The notes under the pieces: model-generated
Told to the model about the DNA's origin: nothing
The model's input: only the letters and a program-made list of their open reading frames with translations
The model's database searches: none
From: Limnephilus marmoratus
Taxonomy: Eukaryota; Arthropoda; Insecta; Trichoptera; Limnephilidae
Assembly: GCA_917880885.1 (NCBI GenBank)
Contig: OU862918.1
Span: 29,969,988 to 30,033,987 of the forward strand
Direction of reading: 5' to 3'
DNA: 64,000 bases
Program-made: the position numbers and the translations under genes
Shown here: positions 44,972 through 56,223 of the stretch, in pieces
How positions within the stretch are numbered: position 1 is the first letter of the stretch
Layout: each line of letters starts with the position of its first letter

Positions 44972-46412
44972 GACTAGCTGATACCCGGCATGCGTTGCTA
45001 AGCCATTTAATAAAGAAATGGTTTCTTCCTGCATGTCCTTTCCCATTCGTCCCGTTCCCCTTCCACCTTCCCTTCCTCTCCCGCAACCCATTTCCCTCTC
45101 GCGTTCCCACTCCGCCTCCTCTACCTTCCCTCTCCCCACCCCACTCCCAGGGCCGGATTAACCATGTCGGGGCCCCTAGGCAATGCACGTCTCGGGGCCC
45201 CTTTACCAATGGCGGACAAACGGGGGGGGGGGCGGTGAATAATAGGCCTCCAGACGCCTCCTTGTTCCCTTGATCAAATCCTTAACAAGGCTTTAAGGGG
45301 GGGGGGGGGGGGGAGTAAGGATTTAAAACTTTTTTAATTGTTTTCTGTCAGTATATTGAGTGTTGTGTCAAAATTTCAAGTAAATCGGAACAAAACTAAC
45401 AAAGATACAGCGCTTCAAGCGACCGGTCCTCATGCTCGATTCGAGTATATTTCGAGTATAAAAAAATTTAAATCGGTTTTCTCGCGGACTTATTTATTCA
45501 TTTTTTTTTTTTTCAAAGATACTTCAGATGTTATACTATAATGTGGCTATGAAATAAATAAAACCAACATTATTCAAATCTCAAAAAAAAATCATGACAA
45601 TATGCCTTTATTTCGCCTTTAAAACCTTACCCCCCCCCCCCCCCCCACCCCTTGGCACCAGGACACTGTAAAAATACTTTTGTAATTAGTTTTACTTATT
45701 TCAATGTGAAACCATTTGAAACAGTTTGTATATTGAATTATCCTTCAGCAAAAATAGACCTTTATAAAAAAATCCTGAAGTGGTGCCATGGTGACTGGAT
45801 TTTCTGACTGTTAAAGACTTAGTGCATAGAGGATAATTCAACATACAAACTATTTAAAACGCTGTATCTCCATCAATTTTACCAATTTCCTCAAATGGTG
45901 AGAGCAATATTAACAAACGTAAACGCAGTGTCCTTAAAGCCTTTATTATTTTTTTATTGGGTTATTATTTATTTATTGGGTTATAACCTAATTAATATAA
46001 TTTGTTGTTTTCTTTAATGCGTGTACCTAATGTTATTATCCTGTAAATGTTCGTAATAAAAAATTAAAACATCTTGAAAGCTGAGTTTTTCCGAAACTTC
46101 GTTGCTCACTAATTGAAGCAAGTCATTTTTCTCGGGACGCGGGGCCCCTAGCCGATGCGGGGCCCCTAGGCAGTTGCCTACTCTGCCTTAGGGATAATCC
46201 GGTACTGCCCACTCCCTCCCTTCCCCCGTCCTGCGAACCCCCTCCCGAGTTCTCTCCCCCCCTCCCGCATTCCATACATTCATTCCCGGTACATTCAGTT
46301 TTCAAACAGCTCGCGTGCCACCCATTCCAATTTTTTAATACAAATTTCATTATGCCAGAGCTCAGCAGTAGTTTTATACAAACCTTGTCCTGACAATAAC
46401 CGAACACAAAAA
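44972..46412 (-). mobile_element. Helitron-like repeat, family 1, copy 2, split by hAT H5
   Basis: Two parts, 44972-45147 and 46208-46412, rejoin cleanly when H5 is removed. The left edge CTAGCTGATACCCGG equals the 3' end ...CAGCTAG (then T) on the minus strand. The pyrimidine-rich middle matches 56410-56680, and the inner part 'GTCCTGACAATAACCGAA' matches 56320-56345 reversed. The 5' end is missing; sequence passes into hAT coding sequence at about 46412. Confidence 0.65.
45148..46207. mobile_element. Non-autonomous hAT element (H5)
   Basis: 1,060 bp flanked by the 8-bp duplication CCCACTCC (45140-45147 and 46208-46215). The left terminus is CAGGGCCGGATTAACC and the right terminus is an imperfect inverse (CAGTACCGGATTATCC). 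Subterminal GGGGCCCCTAGGC-type words occur at both ends. The interior has G and C homopolymers (45220, 45297-45312, 45631-45650) and no transposase. Confidence 0.85.
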
Positions 46413-47189
46413 GTCAATGATATAGACTCTTGCTTAGAAAGATTTTCAGCCATTTTTGAATCTGTGTTGGAATTTTTACAAGAAAAAGATCCGAATTTGA
46501 AAGAAAATCTGAACAATTGTAAAACAGATATTTATTACTTGACTGATATCTTTGGAATGTTCAACAAAGTTAATTTGCAGCTGCAGGGTGACGATCTTAA
46601 CTTGATTAAAACAAAATCAATAATATCGGCCTTCGTGGGTAAACTAATCCTTTATAAACAAAATTTAGGCAGAAAACAATATTCGCAATTTCTGCATTTG
46701 TCAAAATTACCAGAAATGCTTCATGATGATGACATTTTATTATATGTCACTCACTTGGACGCATTACATAAGGATTTTGAGGAGAGGTTTGAGGATCTTT
46801 TAAATTTACAAATTCCTCAATGGATAATAAATCCGTACGATACCACTGCCATAGAAGAAGCCAATTTGATAATGCAAGAAGAGTTGATTACCATCAGCAC
46901 AGACGAAGAGCTTAAGCAGAAGTTCAACCAAGGCTATCAGAAGTTCTGGTTGCAACGCAACATTGCAACACAGTATCCTACATTGTGGAACATTGCTGAA
47001 AAATACCTTATCGCTTTTCCATCATCATACCTAGTTGAAAAAAGCTTCAGTGTGGTGACAAACATTTTGACGAAACAAAGAAACCGTTTGAAAATCAACG
47101 AACGTCAAGATTTAAGGCTGCAACTCACCAATATTAAACCAGATGTAGCTAGATTGGTAGATAGTCACCAGGTTCATCCATCACACTGA
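46413..47189 (+). pseudogene. hAT transposase (ZBED5/GTF2I-repeat-like), C-terminal half
   Basis: Open from the junction at about 46413 to the stop at 47189, with no ATG at the apparent start (46464 is GTG), so the 5' part was lost. Visible blocks are 'DIYYLTDIFGMFNKVNLQLQ', 'LIKTKSIISAFVGKL', 'WIINPYD' and a C-terminal hATC dimerisation region: 'YPTLWNIAEKYLIAFPSSYL', 'VEKSFSVVTNILTKQRNRL'. This arrangement is that of ZBED5/SCAND3-like hAT proteins, which also include domesticated genes. The remaining frame is clean, so loss may be recent. Domestication is not supported because the BED finger and first catalytic part are absent. Confidence 0.85.
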
Positions 47190-47441
47190 ATGTTTTATTT
47201 TCTATTTGCGAATTAATACTGTTTTAAATATAATAACTTAAGATTCTTTAAGTACGGTACCTAATTTGTAATAATCATTATAAATTAAACTTGATATTTA
47301 CTGAATTGTATGTCTTTTTATTTTGTTAAATTTTGATGAGAAAATGAAGTCTTCTTTTACTCATTTAATCAAGTGTAAAGTTTTCCAATTGGTACCTTAG
47401 TACCTAGGTATTTTGTATCAATAGGAAAAAACTAAAAATTG

Positions 47442-47816
47442 GCCCCCTTATTCATAATAGTCTGCTAACTTAAAGCATTGCTAATTCTCACTCTATCATC
47501 TTCTATTGATTTAAGTCAGAATGAATAAGGGGCCGTTCAAGTATTACGTAACGCACTTGGGGGAGGGGGGTCTTGCAAAACGTTACTGTGCGTTACGGGG
47601 GGGGGGGGGTTGGAACAACGCGTTACGTAACATTTTTACAGCACTTTGCGCAACTTAAATGTGAATTTCAAGTAAAGCCACTTGGACGTTACGTAACGCC
47701 TAGGGGGAAGGGGGGGGGTGTACAGGAAAAAGTTACGGCGCGTTACATGGGGGGGGGGGGGGGGGGTCAAAAATCTTCAAAAATTGCGTTACGTAATACT
47801 TGAACGGCCCCTAAGG
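47442..47816. mobile_element. Small MITE with inserted Harbinger-like MITE
   Basis: The outer element has ends CCCCCTTATTCATAAT and GAATGAATAAGGGGG (the latter only after removing the inner insertion 47529-47814). Without the insertion it is about 90 bp. Confidence 0.7.
47529..47811. mobile_element. Harbinger-like MITE (P2) with TAA duplication
   Basis: 283 bp. Termini begin GGGGCCGTTCAAGTATTACG at both ends (inverted), flanked by TAA (47526-47528 and 47812-47814). The interior repeats GCGTTACGTAAC-type words and G-runs. The 3-bp TAA duplication fits PIF/Harbinger. Confidence 0.75.
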
Positions 47817-47988
47817 GGGTTGATTTTAAAAGTAGGTAATTTGGCCATGGGGGGTCTGGGGTAACAGTTCATTTTGGAAAAGGGGTCACTTGTCCAAAAT
47901 AGTTTGGGAACCCCTGATATAGAGTATAGATAGATGAAATACAGGGTGTCCCAAAAGAAAGTTGATATTTGTTTCGCTTTCTTTTTTC

Positions 47989-48329
47989 TTTTTTTTTTAC
48001 ATGAGGTCCACACAGGAGGCCCTGAGGAAAATAATTTCCCTCAGGGCCAATGTCATCTTTGGGGATGCTGTATGGAGGGTTTTTTTTTAGGGAAAGGAAA
48101 GAGAGGAGAGTTCTGGGAAGGAAAAGGGTTTAAGGGATGGGTAGGAATCTGGGGTTTAGTGTGTTCTGGACATCCGCCTCCAAGACCTAGACAAACCTCA
48201 CCCCATGAACCCGGGCACCCCTGCTTAATCACCAAACGTAGCGAACCACTTGGGGTGACCTATGGCAGAGGTGTTGGTTACCCAATAAAGGTTCCAGGGG
48301 CGGCGATACCCATTCCCGCCTCCCAATTT
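47989..48329 (-). mobile_element. SINE-like repeat S, short form, inside M2 (copy i)
   Basis: The poly(T) is at about 47981-47999, then 'GTCCACACAGGAGGCCCTGA' and on to 'CCCGCCTCCCAATTTG' at 48329. Very similar to copy c at 9 kb, apart from small changes. The insertion is younger than M2. Confidence 0.85.
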
Positions 48330-48399
48330 GTTTCTGAATTTCTGTGTGAACGCAACTTTTCCGAGGGGCGCGGGGGGTATGTCAATCAGTAGTCTTGCT

Positions 48400-49130
48400 C
48401 TTGGGAATTTAGTCGCTATGAAGCATTTCTCGGGAGCGACCGCGCGTTGTGGGTGCGTAAGTTTTACAAAAATGGTGATTCGGCGACTGTAGAGCGTAGA
48501 AGATTCCGAAATATTTGAGGTTTTCGTCAATTCAATGATGCGCCAAGCATTCCTCTCTTTCAAAAATGGGTCAAAAAGTTTGAAGAGATCGGTACAACGC
48601 TGGCCAAACCAAAATCCGGGCGACCGAGGTCATCGAGGACGGTAAAACGTAGAGAGTGTTTATCAGTCTTTTTGTAACGACTCAAATTTTTCGATTCGGT
48701 AACGCGCAAGTGCTTTAAATGTGAAAAAGACCTAATGCTGCACCTCTACAAACTTACTGGCCATATATAACCAAAGAACATGGTTCCAGCAAGACGGAGC
48801 AACATTGCGTCTACGTCTAACAGTACGTCTCTGCCATGAGTTCGTGAAATTTTCCCTGGCAAATTGATCTCCAGGAGAGGTGACATAAATTGGCCTCCTC
48901 CTGGTCCTGACCTAACCCCTATGGACTTTTTCCTGTGGACTTATCTCAAATCTAAAGTGTACGCCAAAAATCCGACTTCCCTGATGCATTTAAAATAAAA
49001 TATCCATCACGAAATGGCAGCTATCACGAAGCCTACCTGGCGAGCCGTCATAAGAAATTTTACTCTTCGATTAAATGATTGCCGCGAACGTGAAGGTTTA
49101 TATTTGGACGATATTATTTTTCAGAAATAA
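48400..49130 (+). pseudogene. Tc1/mariner transposase, deleted and frameshifted
   Basis: N-terminal helix-turn-helix pieces 'FYKNGDSATVERRRFRN' and 'WVKKFEEIGTTLAKPKSGRP' are followed by a deletion of the first catalytic region. The second catalytic block 'WFQQDGAT' is at 48781-48804. Then come 'FPGKLISRRGDINWPPPGPD', 'LTPMDFFLWTYLKSK', and the stop at 49128-49130 after 'LDDIIFQK'. Stops and frame changes rule out activity. Confidence 0.85.
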
Positions 49131-49239
49131 ATTCCCAAATTGTGTATTTAAGTATTTAATAAACATTTTTTCGATAGAACCCTTACTTTTTTTTAAAACG
49201 ATCCACTAAATATCAACTTTCTTTTGGGACACCCTGTAT

Positions 49240-50318
49240 ACCTGAAAAGCATAACTCAAGAAACAACGTATTTTGGTATCACCACATGGTGAAGAGCTGT
49301 CTCGAATGACTAAAGCCTAACAGGCAGAAAACTGTTTAATACTTACCTCTTTCCACAGTTCTGGAATAAGCTAATCCTGACCCATGACAAGTGAGACGTG
49401 GCTACACCACGTTCACATAAGATGACCTTGTACATCGCTAGTTCTTAATATTTCTAAAGTAATATAGCCTTACACAAACGTCCCTGTCAAAACTCTCTGA
49501 ACCCAGTGAGATTACGCAACCTCAAGTTTTAAGCGAAGTTAATAAATGGATAGAAAAGACGAAGAGTAATGAAAAATATTAATTTGAAGCTAGGATTAAA
49601 GTTGCATCTGTGACAACTCACTTTAACTTATTTATTATTTATTTACGCCTTAGCGGGCTGCTATTTTTTTATTTGAGTTTATTTAAGTGTGTATATTTAC
49701 AGTTGTAAAGACAGTTGGAGGTGGGGTAAGGGGTTGGTCGGATACTCGGCCGAGTGACCAGTGACCACATGCGGAAGAATTTTTTTTTGTTTGATTTTGA
49801 AGAAAAAATTTTAGAAAAAAAAAGGTCGTCCGAAAAAGTCACCGGAGACCGAAATTTTATTTACATTTTTTACTCCAAATAATGTCAGGAATCACTGGTT
49901 AGAGTAAGTCAAGTAATATAAACACCCTGTAATATAAACCAGTGAAATTTCATTTTTGATGTAAAAAAGAAACTGTTAACATTCTAAAATACTGTGAAAA
50001 TATTTGTAGTAACTGTGAAAATGTTAAAATTTTAGAATTGATTAAAGTATTTAGGTATAACATTTAGGTATACATTCACAAACCTACAGTTTTTTTTATG
50101 GCTAAACAGCACAATCTCTTTTTCTGGGTGCAGTGATTTAAATGTTTTTAAATAACCGTACATTTTCCCTTCAAGTCCATAATGCAAGGTATTTTATTTA
50201 ATAGCAATTTCCATAACCCTCAGACACCAAACGTATTTATTAAAATGGTTTAAACTTTGAAAAATGAATGATCCTCTTGGAGCAATTTGCTTTAAGTTTC
50301 CCTATGATATTTCCTAAT
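49240..50318. other. Unassigned AT-rich DNA
   Basis: No recognised coding region or element ends. Confidence 0.5.
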
Positions 50319-50320
50319 GG

Positions 50321-51321
50321 GCGCTTTTATAATTGCCGTAACAATTCACGGTTACTGCACCGTGACGGTGAAAAAGCAATAATCATACATTCCTTATCGC
50401 TATAATGCTGCAGTTCTTTCAAACAATGTAGTAGATCTGTTTCCTCCAAACGAAAAGTCATCATTTTCTGGCATCTTTCTCACACACCGCACCGTTAAGT
50501 CTCCGTAGATCCTTACCAATACCAACTGCCGTGACGTTAATTTTGAAAGTATGGAATACCTATGGTTAAGAGGATAATATTGAAGTGTGAGTGAATTCAA
50601 AAAATTCAAATATGTCAAATGTCAAAGCGCTAATGCTTTGCTTTTGTTCTTAAACATACAATTTTGCCGCTCTTTCTTACAAACTAAATAATAACAGTTG
50701 AAAATGAGACAAGTGGTGAACGTGTGTTTGCACCCCCCAAAGGACATATAAAATCATTTACATACATCTCCCTCACACGTATGATGAAAATGAAAAAGAA
50801 GTAATACTTTGGAGGACACAGTTGCATGTATTTTGTGTGTCTCATCAATATTAAATTTGTAAGAAAGAGCTGAAGCATTGTAGCGATAAAAACGAATGTT
50901 TATCCCCATTTTTAAGAGTATAATATTGAAGTGTGAATGAATTCAAAAAATTCAAAAATATCAATTGTCAAAGCGCTAATGGTTTTGCTTTTGTTCTTAA
51001 ACATACAATTCTGCCGCTCTTTCTTACAAACTAAATAATAACAGTTGAAAATGAGACAAGCGGTGAACGTGTGTTTGCACCACCCCAAAGGAAATATACA
51101 ATCATTATCATACGTCTCCCTCACACGTATAAAGAAAATGAAACGCAATTCCCGTCACTAAGAAGTTGCACTTTGGAGGACACAGTTACCCGTATTTTGT
51201 GAGTCTCATCAATATTAAATTTGTAAGAAAGAGCTGAAGTATTGTAGCGATAATATATGTATGTTTATTGCCTTTTTTGCCGTCACGGAACCGTGAATCG
51301 TCAAGGCAATAACTAAAGCGC
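50321..51321. mobile_element. MITE with tandemly duplicated core (F4)
   Basis: Outer inverted repeats of about 90 bp start GCGCTTTTATAATTGCCGTA on the left and GCGCTTTAGTTATTGCCTTG inverted on the right. Both contain a TTCACGGTT...CCGTGACGG dyad. Between them lie two direct copies of a roughly 340-bp unit (about 50575-50895 and 50925-51258), sharing 'TTCTTACAAACTAAATAATA' and 'GTGAACGTGTGTTTGCACC'. The open frames are short and repeated with the unit. Confidence 0.8.
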
Positions 51322-51324
51322 ACA

Positions 51325-51990
51325 ATCAGTTGTGTCTTAGTTCTAGAAGCAACGTATAAAAATGTAGATATATTGATGCAGAGTTATCGTATGTAGGAAT
51401 AAAAAAATAAACAAAAACATACAACCTTTCTACAGACTGTTTCCGTTCAACACTTTGTGACTCAGTTCCCAAATAGAATTAAATTAAGGTTTAAAGCGAA
51501 AATACATTACCTCACGGCTCATTTGCGAACATCGATCTGATGCTGAAAAAGCCCGTCACGCTGACTCATTCCTGTTATTCGTATTTTAGCAGGCACCCCC
51601 ACAGGATATTCAGGGACGAAATTCATCATAAAATGACAAGGTAGTCGATTTAGTGAAAACCGAGTTGTATTGCCGCCCCGGGGCTCATATTACGGATCGA
51701 ATTTTACTCGTACGAGGGAGAATTGAGTTTGGCCCAATTTTTTTGGTAATAATTAAACGTCGTAACGTTAGTAACTCCAAATCATTTGATACGAAAATAA
51801 CTTCTAATGTAGCACAAATTATACTAGTGAAGCATGCTGGAAAAATATATTTACAACGTGTTATATAAATGATTAGAAATCAGTTGAATTATATTACATC
51901 ACGAATGAACACGGGCCAGTTTTTTCGCAGAAAATAACAAGGTGACTTTCTCATTAAATGGCCATTTGGTTTTTTATTTGACAAGTGAAA
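51325..51990. other. Unassigned intergenic DNA
   Basis: No recognised gene. The open frame at 51653-51868 has no known domain. Confidence 0.45.
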
Positions 51991-51991
51991 G

Positions 51992-52412
51992 TTTTTTTTA
52001 CATTAGCTCCACACAGAAGGCCCTGATAAAAATAATTCCCCTTAGGACCTATGTCATCTTTGGGGACGCCGTGTGAAGGGTCTTTTTAGGTAAGGAAGGA
52101 GAGGAAGTTCTGGAAAGGAAAAGGGTATGAGGGGTGGGTAGGAATTTGTGGGTCAGTGTGTCCAGGATTGATGGACGTATGATTCCATACTTCCCACTGC
52201 GGTGCAAGGCGATATTCCGAGAGATTACGGCTGGAGAAGCCAAAGGGATTCCCTCAACCATTCGGGTCATTTATGGTCCGAAGCATCCACCGCCAAGACC
52301 CGGAAAAACCTCACCCCATGAATCCGGGCACCCCTGCTAAGTCACCAAACGTAACGAAATACTACGGCAGAGGTGTTGGTTATCCAATTAATGGTTCCCG
52401 GGGCGGCGGTAG
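51992..52412 (-). mobile_element. SINE-like repeat S, long form (copy j)
   Basis: Poly(T) at 51992-51999, 'ATTAGCTCCACACAGAAGG', the long-form middle block (52160-52265), 'CTAAGTCACCAAACGTAACG' and the head 'GTTCCCGGGGCGGCGGTAGG' at 52412. The head is slightly truncated. Confidence 0.85.
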
Positions 52413-52414
52413 GT

Positions 52415-53035
52415 CCTCGTAGGACACCGATTTTAGGTGCGTTTCGGCTTCCAATCAAATTGTAACAAGCTGTCAAGCAGGACATGACAGTGGTCCACTT
52501 CTGCTAATCAAAATTTGTTCAAAGCTGAAATGAACTTAGAATCAGCAGTCAACGAGAACCTTTCAAATGTCAAAAATACAAAATGGCGCTGAATGGTCAT
52601 TTGATGACTTTGTCACACGTGAATTTCTGCGAAACAACTGGGCCAAGAAAATTAAAATAAAAAAATTATCGACTGCATAAGGCAATTTCCCTTGGATTAC
52701 ATATTTTCTTTTTAAAATGTATGGAGTTATATACATAATTAAGTTTCCCGCGTCCTAGAAAATGCAAATTATTTGATTATGAAATGATGCCATAAAATAT
52801 TCCACCAAAATGTAATTAAATAATTTAACTTTTATACCCTCAAATCCCAGGAGGCATATAAATGTTAGATTAAACAACAATATTTGCCAATGGCATTTTT
52901 ACCGAATTCGTGGGCTTTGAAAAGGTTCAGATTCGTAATATAAACCGTTGAGGATTAAAAATTAAAGTCATAGAAGATAAAAATGTATAAAAATTTACAC
53001 AATAATTCCTAGATAAAATATAAGATATGTTATAG
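52415..53035. other. Unassigned intergenic DNA
   Basis: No recognised feature. Confidence 0.5.
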
Positions 53036-53036
53036 G

Positions 53037-53768
53037 ATAAGGGGAACGCATGCGCGGCCCATTTTTGCCGGTTAGGTACAAATCTTAGATTTGGATTTGA
53101 GATCAAAATACCCAACCAAACTGAAAAATTATTTTTGTAATCAAAAGGTATATCAAATACCTAATTCGGATGTGAGCTACTTTATTTATTTTTCCTTTAA
53201 ATTAAAAGATATAGGCCATTAAAAATTTGAGTGTTTCAGGATTTTGTTTGTGATTTGGGCAATTATTTGTGAGTAAATGAAAAACAATAAAAAAAATATT
53301 TTACTATATTTATCATATAATTATGATGAAATATAAAATAAAAAAATTAAAAAAATTTGGTGGTTGTAAATTGAAAATACAAGTTACCTATTTACGGCGG
53401 AATAAAAAATAGTCGTTTATATATTAAAATTACTACCCAAAAATGCATTTTTAAGAATTTTTTAATTTAATTTTATTTTTCATTGTATTTGTAAAATAAA
53501 TATAGTAAAATTATATTTTATGTTTTCTTTTACTCACAAATAATTGCTTAAATTGCGTCCAAAATAATGTAACATTAAAATCTTTAATGGCCTATATCTT
53601 ATAATTTAAAGCAAAAATAAATCAAGTAGCTCACATCCTAACTAGATATTTATTATACCTTTTGATTACAAAAATAATTTTTCAGTTTGGTTGGTTATTT
53701 TGATCTCATATTCAAATCTAAGATTTGTATGAAACGGGCAAAAATGGGCCGCGCATGCGTTCCCCCTA
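53037..53768. mobile_element. Long inverted-repeat MITE (F5)
   Basis: About 725 bp, almost entirely made of two inverted arms of roughly 340 bp with a small centre near 53400. Ends are GGGGAACGCATGCGCGGCCC at 53041 and, inverted, GGGGAACGCATGCGCGGCCC at 53765. Arms have diverged internally (indels and substitutions) but the outer 30 bp are nearly identical. Non-coding. Confidence 0.85.
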
Positions 53769-53769
53769 T

Positions 53770-54160
53770 GAATTCAGTGTTAGCTATATAACACGACCAT
53801 TAACATTTTAATGATATTATACATTATGTATTGCAACAATTGAAGAACTTAGGACGAAAACTTCAAAAGCCCCTGTTTTTCAAAAAGTTTTTTATATAAG
53901 TTGTTTTTTAAATTTATAAGTACAGATAATATAAATTTCACCCGCCATTACACAAGAACATCTCTAGCATGGCGGATGAAATAACACAAAAATCTATTCA
54001 ATGTACAAATTTCTTATAATAAATAAATATCATTTTCTGGTTGTTTGTTTGTTGAAAGCAATGCAACGGTTTCTGTTAAATATTTATAAAACAATTCTTT
54101 GAAATTGACTAGCAAAAACGTCGTTCTTTTGTAAACGCAGTAAATATAATGTCCACTGAA
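53770..54160. other. Unassigned AT-rich DNA
   Basis: No recognised feature. Confidence 0.5.
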
Positions 54161-54165
54161 TTTCG

Positions 54166-54320
54166 TAGTGATTTGCTTTTGGGGTATTATGCCATGTTGC
54201 GCTACCTCCTTCTTCGGCCAACGTTTCGGACAGCCGTTAATGAAGGAGATAGCGCAACACGGCATAATACCCAAAAATTAAATCACTTTAATACTTTTGG
54301 CCATGAAAATCTAAAATCAA
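54166..54320. mobile_element. Hairpin MITE, family C, copy 3 (minimal)
   Basis: Arms of about 54 bp surround a loop of about 18 bp: TTTTGGGGTATTATGCCATG ... CGGCATAATACCCAAAAATT. The right side also has 'ACTTTTGGCCATGAAAATCT', matching the outer part of copy 1 reversed. The smallest copy of the family. Confidence 0.75.
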
Positions 54321-54324
54321 ACCC

Positions 54325-55070
54325 CCACTGAATTTGTTTGAAAACCGCATAATATTGGCGTAAATGCTCATCAGTTCGCCTTTTTAGCTTGCGTGGCGCT
54401 ACATTCAACTCAGTATTTGACTTGTGAATTTTACTACTTTTCAAAGTTAATTTTCCGAATTTTTAAGAAAAATAGCAAAGTTACATATCTTTGTAATAAA
54501 CGGCCGATGTCACTATGAGTTTTTTTTATATTTAATTGTGGACCCATCATTAATAACATTGTTTATTACATTATTAAGTGCTTATAGTGATAATTAATAC
54601 ATTTTTTACAATAATGTTGAGATAAAATATCAGTAGAATCATTGCAATCAGTTTATAATTATGCTCTCCGGAAAAATAATCCATTTGTGAAATTTTAAGT
54701 TTTCTCCTCAAAATTTAATTTAAAACTTTTCTCACTAAGATTTAAATTAAATAAAAATTAATTAAAATGAGATTAAATACATCATTACGTATAATGGAAT
54801 TACACCACGAATTGTTAGTATCGAATATATTTAAAAACGTTTTTCATGAAAATGACTATCTCCCGAATAGATTTTCAATGTGAACTCTACATAGATCGTA
54901 TTTACCATATTATGAGTTCTAAAGCTTGGTCTAAGGATTCTTTCTTTTGAACAAGTGAATGATAATAAAACTAATAAAGTTAATCATAATGCGGAGAATT
55001 AAAATCATTAACAACCGAATTCTGTATTTACCATTTGAAAAAAAGGTATGTTGTTGATGATCTCTACATC
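54325..55070. other. Unassigned AT-rich DNA
   Basis: No recognised feature. Confidence 0.5.
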
Positions 55071-55071
55071 T

Positions 55072-55700
55072 CTACATATTATAAATTAAAGTCCCCCGCG
55101 TCGTCTGTCTGTCTGTCTGTCTGTTCGCGATAAACTCGAAAACTACTGAACGAATTTTCATGCGGTTTTCACCAATAGATAAAGTTTTTCGTGCGGAAGG
55201 TTTAGGTATGTAATTTGTCATGGATTTTTATAAATTGGTTTAAAAATAACGATAATTGTTAGAAATATCGGAAAAAGTCAAGCCGCCTGGTAGCTTTCAT
55301 CGAAAACGCTGCCTTATCCCATTGGGATATGATAAAACAATGTATGGTGGGATATTCCTCTTTTATAGATCTACAAAAAAGTACGCGAAGGCATACATCT
55401 ATCTTTTACGGATAGCTTACTATACCCATTCTATCTTCTAAAAAAATGGTCACGTACATTGCGGTAATTGAAAAGTTATTTAGACGGATACAGAATTAAT
55501 CCTTATTAACATAAATACGTTAGTTACCCTAAGCATTTCATGCACATTATTATAATCTTTCACACCGTCTCTACGTATTATCAATTAAAGAGCTCCGCGG
55601 CATCTGACTGTCTCTTCGCGATAAACTCAAAGACGGCGGTGGTTATAAAGGTTGGATAACCATCCAGTATCCAGTGTCTTACGCGTGGCCGGGTCAGCTA
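55072..55700 (+). mobile_element. Helitron-like non-coding repeat, family 2
   Basis: Begins A|TCTCTACATATTATAAATTA and has a GTCTGTCTGTCTGTCTGT run at 55105-55122 and AACTACTGAACGAATTTTCA. It ends GGCCGGGTCAGCTAG|T at about 55702. An internal restart near 55575 ('CTCTACGTATTATCAATTAA') suggests two tandem, partly deleted copies. The 5' TC after A and 3' CTAG before T fit Helitron ends, but no hairpin is obvious and no Rep/helicase is present. Confidence 0.5.
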
Positions 55701-55704
55701 GTAT

Positions 55705-56220
55705 CAATTAAAACATAATGTTATTTTAGGCAACCGAAATTCACAAGCATTTTAATTAAATTTCCCCTTTTTGAAGAATACTTCTCGAATTTCCATTATT
55801 TCATCACAAGGGTCTTTATCTCATTCTACAGTATTGTGGCTCAACCAGGATTTTCAGAAACTGGGATGTCACGGGTGTAGCTTTCTAATCAAAGAGAATA
55901 ATGGTAATAAGGGTTGATACGCGGTAAAGAGATTATTTCCTAATTAGAACATAATTTTCATTTTATTTACCTGGATTTACATTCAATGTATTGTTTCCAT
56001 AGAAATCACATAGCAAATGAGTAAGCCCGTCGTAATCATGAACTTCAGAAATAAACTAGTTTTGAGGTAGGTATAAAGCAGATGTTGAAAGCTTTCACAC
56101 ATTTCGTTGAAATATGCTCCAGGCATGTTTCACGATTTCTTAAGAAAACGAACTCTTCCGTCTCGTGCGATGTATTTAGTTAAGTTCAGGGACGAACTGA
56201 ACATTTAAACAAACCATCGA
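55705..56220. other. Unassigned intergenic DNA
   Basis: No recognised feature. Confidence 0.5.
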
Positions 56221-56223
56221 TTA

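Larger units (their letters stand above)
46413..47916 (+). mobile_element. 5'-truncated hAT element encoding a transposase (H6)
   Basis: Contains the transposase C-terminal half (to 47189) and, at 47901-47916, a plausible right terminus AGTTTGGGAACCCCTG, which reads CAGGGGTTCCCAAACT inward, a typical hAT end. Two MITEs are nested between gene and terminus (47442-47816). The left end is missing at the junction with the Helitron-like repeat. Confidence 0.6.
47942..49236 (+). mobile_element. Tc1/mariner element (M2) with nested SINE
   Basis: 1,295 bp between TA dinucleotides (47940-47941 and 49237-49238). Ends begin CAGGGTGTCCCAAAAGAAAG, with about 29 bp of near-perfect inversion. A SINE-like copy occupies about 47989-48329, leaving a roughly 950-bp element that encodes a broken transposase. 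Confidence 0.9.

Noticed and set aside
46413..47916. hAT H6 as an intact element with ATATAGAG/ATATAGAC target duplication
   Set aside because: The left octamer lies inside or next to coding sequence and differs by one base. The left terminal repeat is missing.
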